Source: a virus
Direction: 5' to 3' (one strand)
Length of the DNA: 27,172 nucleotides
Virus record (IMG/VR): IMGVR_UViG_3300010970_000072
Span: 1-27,172 of that record
Under the pieces are notes generated by a model. It ran no database searches. It was not told the origin of the DNA and was given only the letters and a program-made list of their open reading frames with translations. The translations under genes and the position numbers were made by a program. Of the stretch, positions 22,285 to 27,172 are shown piece by piece (positions within the stretch are counted from its first letter, which is position 1; each line of letters opens with the position of its first letter).

Positions 22285-22592
22285 TGAACTTTGATGATAT
22301 CATAGTACCATCTATTACTGGAGCAATCGGTGCTTTTGTTACTTGGCTTGCTGGAAGAAAGAAAGAGAATGTAGAAGTGCAAGGAAGTGAAATTACAAAT
22401 ACACAAGAAGCGATAAAGATTTGGCGAGAGATGGCGCAAGAGATGTCTGATAAAGTAAAGGAGTTAAGCGATAAAGTTGATGCGCTTACTCAAGAAGTTC
22501 ATAGCTTACGAACTGAAAATAGCGATTTAAAACACAAACTTGGACTTGATGAAAGTAAACCAAATAGGAGCAAAAGGATTAAACCTGATTAA
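22284..22592 (+). CDS. holin candidate: one membrane helix plus coiled coil
   Basis: A 102-residue protein; ATG 22284 lies in TAATG, so I prefer it over the upstream TTG. Residues 6-24 (IIVPSITGAIGAFVTWLAG) form one membrane helix, followed by a charged segment (RKKENVEVQ) and a long coiled coil (about 42-90, REMAQEMSDKVKELSDKVDA and on). It sits directly before the lysozyme, overlapping it by 44 nt. Small one-helix proteins with a coiled coil beside a phage lysozyme are commonly annotated as holins or lysis accessory proteins in Bacteroidota phages. Holin function is inference from position and topology. Confidence 0.55.
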   Translation: MNFDDIIVPSITGAIGAFVTWLAGRKKENVEVQGSEITNTQEAIKIWREMAQEMSDKVKELSDKVDALTQEVHSLRTENSDLKHKLGLDESKPNRSKRIKPD

Positions 22593-23010
22593 GAAGTATG
22601 AAGGATTTAAAGCTTCTCCTTACAAATGTCCAGCTGGCATACCTACTATTGGATATGGTGCTACTTATTATCCTAATGGCACAAAGGTAAAACTTACTGA
22701 TAAGCCAGTAACTCAAAGAGAAGCTGATACAATGCTCTTAAATATGCTTAAACATTATGAGCAAGGTGTTGATTCATTCACGACTGATAAAGTTAATCAA
22801 AATCAATTTGATGCACTTGTAAGCATTGCTTATAATATAGGTTTGCAAGCATTAAAAGGAAGCACATTAATTCGCAAAGTAAATCTTGACCCTAATGATA
22901 AGACTATCAAGAATGAGTTTATGCGTTGGACTAAAGCCAACGGAAAAGTATTGGATGGATTATTAGCCAGAAGAAAAGAAGAAGCAGAGCTTTATGGAAC
23001 AATATGTTAA
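22549..23010 (+). CDS. T4-type endolysin (lysozyme, GH24 family)
   Basis: A 153-residue muramidase that cuts peptidoglycan glycan strands. From ATG 22549 the catalytic triad spacing Glu-8-Cys-5-Thr is exact: Glu18 in KKYEGFK, Cys27, and Thr33 in GIPTIGYG. The Cys variant is known in some phage lysozymes of this family. Later NQNQFDALVSIAYNIG and LLARRKEEAELY are standard family segments. There is no signal peptide or SAR membrane helix at the N-terminus, so export needs a holin, which the preceding gene may supply. It overlaps that gene by 44 nt and the next by 17 nt. Confidence 0.9.
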   Translation: MKVNQIGAKGLNLIKKYEGFKASPYKCPAGIPTIGYGATYYPNGTKVKLTDKPVTQREADTMLLNMLKHYEQGVDSFTTDKVNQNQFDALVSIAYNIGLQALKGSTLIRKVNLDPNDKTIKNEFMRWTKANGKVLDGLLARRKEEAELYGTIC

Positions 23011-23224
23011 TTTAATTAAGGCAGTAACAAGTTTACTGCTTTTGTTTTTTGTAGGATATGTTTACAATTCTTGCAAAGAAAAGCCTAAATCTTTGCCTAT
23101 TTCACAACAAATCACAATACAAAATGAAATCATTAAAATCGATTCCTCTATTAATCGGATTCCTTTTACTTATGCAGATAGCGAAAGGACAAATTTCTTA
23201 CAAAATTACAGGACATACAGGTAA
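22994..23224 (+). CDS. candidate outer-membrane lipoprotein (o-spanin-like)
   Basis: A 76-residue protein overlapping the end of the lysozyme gene. The N-terminus has a Lys, then a hydrophobic stretch (AVTSLLLLFFVGYVY, about 10-24) and NSCKEKP with Cys27. The '-SCKEK' ending after a hydrophobic run is the usual form of Bacteroidota lipoprotein signals, although the strict lipobox is imperfect. The mature part (about 50 residues) is short and helical. Placement after the endolysin and overlap with the next secreted protein in another frame are what spanin pairs look like. It could alternatively be a single-pass inner-membrane protein. Spanin role is inference. Confidence 0.5.
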   Translation: MEQYVNLIKAVTSLLLLFFVGYVYNSCKEKPKSLPISQQITIQNEIIKIDSSINRIPFTYADSERTNFLQNYRTYR

Positions 23225-23480
23225 GCAAGTTTGTATTCCAGTTACTTTAATGGATACTATAATTCACGATTTGCAAGAGCGCAAGTTGTATATTAGAAAA
23301 GATTCCTTAAATTCTGCTTATATTTCGATTCTAACAAACGAAAATTACTCAAGACAATCAAAGATATACGAAACTGAAAAATCGTTTATTATAAGCGAAT
23401 CTAAACGAAAAAGAAACGGATGGCAAAGAAACTTTTTTATACTCACAACGATAGTAACTTCTTACTTTTTAATTCGATGA
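23124..23480 (+). CDS. secreted membrane-anchored protein, spanin partner candidate
   Basis: A 118-residue protein; ATG 23124 is chosen because a clean signal peptide starts there (KSLKSIPLLIGFLLLMQIAKG, likely cut near AKG-QIS). After about 70 residues of periplasmic sequence, including VTLMDTIIHDLQERKLYIRK and a coiled-coil-like stretch, a basic segment (KRKRNGWQR) precedes a C-terminal membrane helix (NFFILTTIVTSYFLI). It is nested for 101 nt in a different frame over the lipoprotein-like gene, as in phage spanin pairs. The topology, export signal plus C-terminal anchor, resembles spanins that bridge the periplasm. The stop overlaps the next start (ATGA). Confidence 0.5.
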   Translation: MKSLKSIPLLIGFLLLMQIAKGQISYKITGHTGKQVCIPVTLMDTIIHDLQERKLYIRKDSLNSAYISILTNENYSRQSKIYETEKSFIISESKRKRNGWQRNFFILTTIVTSYFLIR

Positions 23481-23647
23481 ACGAAAAGCTGACAACTGCA
23501 CAAGTTCTGGATATTATGCTTGATGTAATGCAACAAGTCAGCGATTCAGATGATGCTACCTTTGTCTTGAAGATGAAGCTTGCAAATAATATAGAGTTTT
23601 TAGTTGACCAATTAATGGCTGAATATGAGCAATCAATCGCAAAATAA
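23477..23647 (+). CDS. small acidic helical protein (56 aa)
   Basis: ATG 23477 sits in an ATGA overlap with the preceding stop, so I prefer it over an upstream in-frame start. The product is an acidic helix pair (TAQVLDIMLDVMQQVSDSDD and ATFVLKMKLANNIEFLVDQL). No membrane segment or motif is visible. It overlaps the metallophosphoesterase gene by 23 nt. I recognise no family; it may be a regulator or partner of the downstream enzyme. Confidence 0.5.
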   Translation: MNEKLTTAQVLDIMLDVMQQVSDSDDATFVLKMKLANNIEFLVDQLMAEYEQSIAK

Positions 23648-24782
23648 GAGTACACAAGAGGTAGCAGCAGAAGCTTTAGAGCTTTTCAAATTAGGACAAT
23701 TTAATACTCAAGGTGCAATCGTTCGACATTTAATAGAAATTTATCCTTATATCAATAGAGAACTATTAAGAGTTGCTTTGCTTCGCAGAGTTCAAAGATA
23801 TAAGCGAACAAATAGCCATCCAGCTCTTTCTAATGAATGTGATGCAGTTGGTTTACCAGTTGAAAATGTTTCAAATTATTGGTACAAAGGCAAGCAGTAT
23901 TCAATTCATATTAAAGGCGATAAAGCAAAGACTTATGAGGAAATCAGAGATGAAATTGTTGCAAGTATGCAAGAATATTCCCCGATATATCCTGTTATTA
24001 TTAGAGATAATATTGTTGATGGACATCTTCTTGTTGTCGATCCTGCTGACATCCATATTGGAAAGCTTGCTACGGCTTATGAAACGGGCGATGCGTATAA
24101 TGTTGAAATTGCGATGAAGCGAGTTCTTGATGGAGTTCGAGGAATCATACAGAAAGCTCAAGGATTTAATATTGACCAAATACTTTTTATAGCTGGTAAT
24201 GACATACTACACACTGATTCAGCCAAGCGAACTACCACGAGCGGTACTCCACAAGACACAGATGGAATGTTTTACGAGAATTTCTTATGTGCCAAGAAGT
24301 TATACATTGAAGTGATTGAATTGCTTCTTCAAGTGGCAGATATTCACTTTGTATTCAATCCATCTAATCACGATTATCAATCGGGATTCTTTCTTGCTGA
24401 TGTGATTCAAAGCTGGTTTAGATTATGTCCTAATATTAGATTCGATTGTAGCATAGCACATCGCAAGTATTACCAGTACGGAAGCAATCTAATCGGAACA
24501 ACTCACGGAGATGGAGCGAAGCCACAAGATTTACCTATGTTAATGGCAGTAGAAGCAAAGGAGATGTGGGCAGATACTAATCACAAATATGTATATAGCC
24601 ATCACTTGCATCATAAAGTAAGCAAGGATTATATCGGAGTTACGGTAGAAAGTTTACGATCTCCAAGTGGAACTGATTCTTGGCATCATAGAAACGGATA
24701 CCAGCACGCAACAAAAGCAGTTGAAGGATTTATACATCATAAAGAATTTGGACAAGTAGCGAGGCTATCTCATATATTTTAG
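23625..24782 (+). CDS. calcineurin-like metallophosphoesterase
   Basis: A 385-residue protein. Residues 1-60 are helical (DNA-binding-like helices with RELLRVALLRRVQRY). The catalytic part begins near residue 135 with the family motifs in order: D-x-H in DPADIHIGKL (Asp142, His144), AGNDIL (Asn192, Asp193), NPSNHD (Asn248, His249, Asp250; Ser replaces the usual Gly), THGD (His294) and SHHLHH (326-330). These bind two metal ions and hydrolyse phosphodiesters. Relatives include DNA nucleases of the SbcD/Mre11 type and cyclic-nucleotide or phosphatase enzymes, so the substrate is uncertain. It is the last gene before a terminator. Similar enzymes are frequent in Bacteroidota phages. Confidence 0.8.
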   Translation: MSNQSQNKSTQEVAAEALELFKLGQFNTQGAIVRHLIEIYPYINRELLRVALLRRVQRYKRTNSHPALSNECDAVGLPVENVSNYWYKGKQYSIHIKGDKAKTYEEIRDEIVASMQEYSPIYPVIIRDNIVDGHLLVVDPADIHIGKLATAYETGDAYNVEIAMKRVLDGVRGIIQKAQGFNIDQILFIAGNDILHTDSAKRTTTSGTPQDTDGMFYENFLCAKKLYIEVIELLLQVADIHFVFNPSNHDYQSGFFLADVIQSWFRLCPNIRFDCSIAHRKYYQYGSNLIGTTHGDGAKPQDLPMLMAVEAKEMWADTNHKYVYSHHLHHKVSKDYIGVTVESLRSPSGTDSWHHRNGYQHATKAVEGFIHHKEFGQVARLSHIF

Positions 24783-24829
24783 TATATTGTATCAGTTTTC
24801 ATAGTAAGATAGGTTTAGTTGAAAGGAAA

Positions 24830-24858
24830 GGGTACCGGTAATGCTGGTATCCTTTTTT
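24830..24858 (+). terminator. rho-independent terminator after metallophosphoesterase
   Basis: GGGTACC (24830-24836) pairs with GGTATCC (24846-24852), seven pairs with one G-T, with GGTAATGCT in the loop, then TTTTTT. It closes the late transcript 47 nt after the stop. Confidence 0.8.
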
Positions 24859-24893
24859 GTTGATTGAAAAAAAATATTTAAAAAAGTTTTTTA

Positions 24894-24916
24894 TTTGCAA
24901 AAAAGAGTTACCTTTG
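24894..24916 (+). promoter_or_regulatory. promoter for the recombination module
   Basis: TACCTTTG (24909-24916) is a full match to the Bacteroidota -7 consensus TAnnTTTG, and a TTTG (24894-24897) lies upstream, though the 11-nt gap is shorter than the usual -33/-7 spacing. An A/T tract precedes it. It sits between the terminator and the first gene of the next unit; transcription should start near 24922, leaving a leader of about 37 nt. Confidence 0.6.
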
Positions 24917-24958
24917 ACATATCGAAAGCAACAAAGCAATCGAATAAACCTTATCAAA

Positions 24959-25123
24959 ATGACAACTTTATCAAATTCAATCAAAGCATTTCAAATTTTC
25001 AAAGCTGGAACTACTTCTACTTGGACTACAATTTTAATTCCTCAATCTCAATTCAATAATGAAATTTTACAAAAGAAAATTTCTTGGTATTTGTATTTAG
25101 GATATCAAGTAAAAAATATTTAA
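24959..25123 (+). CDS. small unknown protein, first gene of new unit (54 aa)
   Basis: Starts at ATG 24959, after the promoter and within the repeated leader CTTATCAAAATGA. The 54-residue product is polar in the N-terminal half (TLSNSIKAFQIFKAGTTSTW), with some aromatic residues at the end (KISWYLYLGYQVKN). There is no membrane helix or recognised motif. A conspicuous GTTSTWTTILI segment could be a strand. Being first in the unit, it may act early, for example against host functions. This is inference only. Confidence 0.5.
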   Translation: MTTLSNSIKAFQIFKAGTTSTWTTILIPQSQFNNEILQKKISWYLYLGYQVKNI

Positions 25124-25143
25124 TAACTTTTAAACTTATCAAA

Positions 25144-25269
25144 ATGAAAAACTTTATTTCACTTATGCTTGGTGAAGATTTTACTAAAGCCGACATCATT
25201 CCAGCAATTAAAACTTTCGCTTGCTTAATCTTATTACTTACAATCGTTTCAATCATCGAGAACTTATGA
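25144..25269 (+). CDS. tiny predicted membrane protein (41 aa)
   Basis: Starts at ATG 25144 with the same CTTATCAAAATGA leader as the preceding gene. The N-terminal half (KNFISLMLGEDFTKADIIPA) is polar; residues 21-38 (AIKTFACLILLLTIVSII) form one membrane helix. The stop overlaps the next start (ATGA). No family recognised. Shared leaders suggest a common translational control with its upstream neighbour. Confidence 0.5.
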   Translation: MKNFISLMLGEDFTKADIIPAIKTFACLILLLTIVSIIENL

Positions 25270-25421
25270 AAGTAGTCAAAGCTCAATTCAAAGACCAAGG
25301 TGGTTACTATACTATGACTTGGTCATACAATCCTCAACTTTGGGAAGTCAAAGACATCATCAAAAACGAGGAAAAAAAATGTCGTTCAACTTTTATTAAA
25401 TTTATTAATCATGGAAACTAA
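25266..25421 (+). CDS. small unknown protein (51 aa)
   Basis: ATG 25266 overlaps the preceding stop (ATGA), and the stop overlaps the next gene's start by 11 nt. The product (VKAQFKDQGGYYTMTWSYNP, then EVKDIIKNEEKKCRSTFIKF) looks like a short strand-helix protein with a basic tail. No motif recognised. The call rests on the coupled overlaps. Confidence 0.45.
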   Translation: MKVVKAQFKDQGGYYTMTWSYNPQLWEVKDIIKNEEKKCRSTFIKFINHGN

Positions 25422-25641
25422 ATTCAAAAATCTTCAAGACTTCATCGCAGAATATGAAGTAGATTTAACTTACTTTTATTCGGTCAGAATAGATAGCCAA
25501 AAAGTTTGGCTGCAAGGATTCTCAAACAAAGCTCCAATGTTACTTGGTGCAAAGTTTACACATCCAGTAGTGCAAGTTGATGGAAGCTTATCTTTCGACT
25601 TTGAATTTAACGGAACAGAATTTCAAATTTACTTAACTTAA
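25411..25641 (+). CDS. small beta-rich unknown protein (76 aa)
   Basis: A 76-residue acidic/aromatic protein (ETKFKNLQDFIAEYEVDLTY, GSLSFDFEFNGTEFQIYLT), with alternating hydrophobic residues suggesting a beta sheet after an N-terminal helix. It starts inside the preceding gene and ends five bases before the ERF gene. It has no membrane segment. Position directly upstream of ERF suggests a role in DNA recombination or replication, but nothing in the sequence shows it. Confidence 0.5.
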   Translation: METKFKNLQDFIAEYEVDLTYFYSVRIDSQKVWLQGFSNKAPMLLGAKFTHPVVQVDGSLSFDFEFNGTEFQIYLT

Positions 25642-25646
25642 TCAAT

Positions 25647-26195
25647 ATGAAAACAACTAACTCATTAGCTGAAATCCAAGCAAAGGTCAAAGCGCCTAAA
25701 GGTCAATTCAATTCATTCGGTAAATATCACTACCGTTCTGCTGAAGATATTCTGGAAGCAGTAAAGCAAGTAATAAATCCTATGGGTTTCTATATTTCGA
25801 TTAGCGATTCGATTGTAGTGCAAGGCGATAGATTCTATGTCCAAGCTACTGCAACGCTTTCAAACGGAACGGAAACATATACATCGACTGCATTTGCAAG
25901 AGAAGAAGAATCCAAGAAAGGAATGGATGGATCGCAAGTTACTGGAGCTTCATCAAGCTACGCTCGTAAGTATGCTTTGAACGGATTATTTGCTTTAGAT
26001 GATACAAAGGATTCAGATGCAACTAATACTCACGGAAAAGAGCAAACTCCAGCTATTAATTGGCAATCAAAAGTAAACGCTTGTAATTCATTAAGTCAAT
26101 TATCAGATTTATTTACTGCTCACGAAACTACAATAGCTGGTGATAAATCAATTTTAACTTTATTTTCAAATCGTAAACAACAACTTCAATCATAA
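25647..26195 (+). CDS. erf: ERF family single-strand annealing protein
   Basis: A 182-residue recombinase of the Essential Recombination Function family. Family segments are visible in order: SLAEIQAKVKAPKGQFNSFG, KYHYRSAEDILEAVKQVINP, GDRFYVQATATLSNGTETYT and the SQVTGASSSYARKYALNGLF segment with LDDTKDSDATN. It anneals complementary single strands, promoting circularisation or recombination of phage DNA. The C-terminal 45 residues are an extension that may contact SSB. Its stop overlaps the SSB-like gene by one base, the usual partner arrangement. Confidence 0.88.
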   Translation: MKTTNSLAEIQAKVKAPKGQFNSFGKYHYRSAEDILEAVKQVINPMGFYISISDSIVVQGDRFYVQATATLSNGTETYTSTAFAREEESKKGMDGSQVTGASSSYARKYALNGLFALDDTKDSDATNTHGKEQTPAINWQSKVNACNSLSQLSDLFTAHETTIAGDKSILTLFSNRKQQLQS

Positions 26196-26479
26196 TGGAA
26201 AAGAAAGAAAAAGTATTCGCAGATGGCATTATCTTCAAGCGTAATGATAATGCTCCAGCTTGGGCAGTAGGCAAGCTATCATTTAAAGTTGAGGAGGCAA
26301 TTAGCTTCCTCAATGCAAATGCCAAGAAAGGCTGGGTAAATTTAAATATCAATCAAGGGCAAAGCGGCAAATATTACATTGAACTTGATACTTGGGAAGG
26401 TACCGGTAAGCCAGTAGCAAAAGTTGCAGAATCAGCAAGTTTTAATAATACAAATAATTCAACTGACTTGCCATTCTAA
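26195..26479 (+). CDS. single-stranded DNA-binding protein-like
   Basis: A 94-residue protein after ERF. The N-terminal 75 residues form strands (VFADGIIFKRNDNAPAWAVG, LSFKVEEAISFLNAN, WVNLNINQGQSGKYYIEL) compatible with a small OB-like fold. The C-terminus, with Asn/Thr linker and final STDLPF, matches the acidic-hydrophobic tip that SSB proteins use to recruit partners. It is shorter than bacterial SSB (about 170 residues), as for many phage versions. ERF-SSB pairing supports a recombination/replication role. The OB-fold call is inference; the tip is visible. It contains a second copy of GGTACCGGTAA. Confidence 0.65.
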   Translation: MEKKEKVFADGIIFKRNDNAPAWAVGKLSFKVEEAISFLNANAKKGWVNLNINQGQSGKYYIELDTWEGTGKPVAKVAESASFNNTNNSTDLPF

Positions 26480-26739
26480 TGATTTGGAACTTAAACAATA
26501 CCTACGAATTTAGATGGGAGGATCACTTCGCAGGAGATGATAAATGGTTTGTTCGAAGATATTATCATATGAAGCAATTTAAATCGCAAGAGCAAGCCAA
26601 TGAATATGTCGCTAATATGTTAGCTGGCAATAGATGTTTGGGAGTTTTAGAATTAACTACAGAATACGATGAAATTTTAGAATCTTGCGATGGAGATAAA
26701 ATCGAAGAGTTTAGAGAATTAAAAGAATTTACATTATGA
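26479..26739 (+). CDS. unknown acidic protein (86 aa)
   Basis: A coupled gene that starts on the last base of the SSB-like stop. The product has an N-terminal strand pair (IWNLNNTYEFRWEDHFAGDD) with WFVRRYYHMKQFKSQEQANE, and an acidic C-terminal helix (EILESCDGDKIEEFRELKE). It contains several aromatic residues. I recognise no family. The neighbourhood suggests DNA metabolism. Confidence 0.5.
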   Translation: MIWNLNNTYEFRWEDHFAGDDKWFVRRYYHMKQFKSQEQANEYVANMLAGNRCLGVLELTTEYDEILESCDGDKIEEFRELKEFTL

Positions 26740-27005
26740 GAATCAAGAAGATGGAATTATATAAAGAAGTCGCAGAGCGTTTAAATCAAAAAGGAATTAA
26801 ACCATTCAGCGCAAGAGAATTTTCTATGCCATTAGTTCAGCAAGTTGTGTATGGTAAAGTAAAGAACGATGATGTAATGGATGAGATTAAAGAGCTTATG
26901 CTTGAGCATCTATACGAATCAAGATATTATAGCGATTCGAAGAACAAAGAGATTATAAGTGAATTCAATGAATTTTCTAAAAAGAAATTGAATGTCGCAA
27001 GGTAA
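26736..27005 (+). CDS. unknown charged helical protein (89 aa)
   Basis: Begins at ATG 26736, overlapping the previous stop (ATGA). The product is a charged helical protein. Its first half (ELYKEVAERLNQKGIKPFSA followed by REFSMPLVQQVVYGKVKNDD) resembles a small helix-turn-helix protein: helix, tight turn, then a helix with QQVVYGK. It could be a DNA-binding regulator of the early unit. A gene for a tiny membrane protein starts inside it. Family unknown. Confidence 0.5.
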   Translation: MRIKKMELYKEVAERLNQKGIKPFSAREFSMPLVQQVVYGKVKNDDVMDEIKELMLEHLYESRYYSDSKNKEIISEFNEFSKKKLNVAR

Positions 27006-27111
27006 GAACAAAAATCACGAGAGAGCCAGCGAAGCGTTGGCTTTCTTTGGAGTTTGCGGAATGATTTCCGTATGGATCATTTACTTAATCGTTTATTTAT
27101 TTAAGCTATGA
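26992..27111 (+). CDS. tiny predicted membrane protein (39 aa)
   Basis: Frame from ATG 26992 to TGA 27109-27111, overlapping the preceding gene by 14 nt and the next start by ATGA. The N-terminus is basic and polar (SQGKNKNHERASEAL), followed by one membrane helix (FFGVCGMISVWIIYLIVYLF). Such tiny membrane proteins recur in this phage (516 and 25144). Inside its coding region lies an eight-pair hairpin (27024-27042). Support is tiling, start/stop coupling and a plausible membrane helix. Confidence 0.45.
   Translation: MSQGKNKNHERASEALAFFGVCGMISVWIIYLIVYLFKL
27024..27042 (+). other. hairpin inside a small coding frame
   Basis: AGCCAGCG (27024-27031) pairs with CGTTGGCT (27035-27042), eight pairs with one G-T, around an AAG loop, followed by TTCTTT. 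It resembles a weak terminator or attenuator, but the T tract is interrupted, and the region appears to be coding. Confidence 0.35.
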
Positions 27112-27172
27112 AAGAACTAACCTTTAACCAATGGCAAGAGCATCTTGCTAAAGAATTACAAAACAACTATCG
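27108..27172 (+). CDS. start of an unknown gene, cut by window end
   Basis: ATG 27108 overlaps the preceding stop (ATGA) and the frame stays open to the last base, giving 21 residues (KELTFNQWQEHLAKELQNNY). They suggest a helical N-terminus. Too short to identify. Confidence 0.45.
   Translation, partial: MKELTFNQWQEHLAKELQNNY

Noticed and set aside
23773-24117. 114-codon + strand frame inside the metallophosphoesterase gene
   Set aside because: The other frame carries all catalytic motifs; this one is Leu/Ile-rich shadow sequence.

Overview
The window is a 27.2 kb piece of a tailed bacteriophage genome (siphovirus-like: large terminase, portal, major capsid, tail tube, tape measure and lysozyme are all present). 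Its probable host is a member of the Bacteroidota, most likely an aquatic flavobacterium-like cell. This rests on the low G+C sequence (roughly one third G+C), starts that lack Shine-Dalgarno sequences and are preceded by A/T-rich leaders, a TAnnTTTG-type -7 promoter element, a Bacteroidota-style lipoprotein signal (a hydrophobic stretch ending in NSCKEK), and protein families I associate with Bacteroidota phages. Every supported gene is on the + strand and genes are packed with 1-30 nt overlaps. No stretch over 300 nt lacks a gene; the longest non-coding gap (24783-24958) holds a terminator followed by a promoter. I see no tRNA, integrase, CRISPR array or insertion sequence.

Layout. (1) 1-1855: end of a preceding module (unknown partial gene, DUF3310 protein, two tiny genes), a compact sigma-like protein, a cysteine-containing protein and a probable small terminase. 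(2) 1897-2412: an HNH homing endonuclease inserted exactly at the small/large terminase junction, flanked by ATGATA direct repeats. (3) 2409-3625: the large terminase, whose first 25 codons are in a different frame from the rest. The break is a run of seven G at the P-loop and can be repaired by a -1 shift. (4) 3660-10320: tail module: a tail assembly chaperone with a -1 frameshift extension at a run of nine T, two neck/tail-completion proteins, two large tail or baseplate proteins and the tape measure. (5) 10360-13031: prohead protease, small Cys-rich protein, helical protein, acidic scaffold-like protein and major capsid protein, closed by a terminator. (6) 13098-13679: tail tube protein and a second terminator. 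(7) 13719-16358: small structural protein, portal with a fused MuF-like domain, head-tail connector. (8) 16345-22284: BppU-like protein, two modular tail fibres (the first with an S74 self-cleaving chaperone domain) and two accessory proteins. (9) 22284-23480: lysis cassette with holin candidate, T4-type lysozyme and a nested spanin-like pair. (10) 23477-24782: a tiny gene and a metallophosphoesterase. (11) 24909-27172: a new rightward unit with small unknown genes, an ERF single-strand annealing protein, an SSB-like protein and more small genes.

The points most worth a second look are the frame break in the terminase P-loop next to the HNH gene, the dual-coding frameshift of the tail chaperone, and an 8-nt motif (TCGTTTAT) found exactly 5 nt before the start codons of three transcription-unit-leading structural genes. 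The phage also encodes a sigma-like protein that could read such a signal. The gene order (terminase - tail - capsid - portal - fibres, with tail-tip genes before the tape measure) differs from the textbook siphovirus order.
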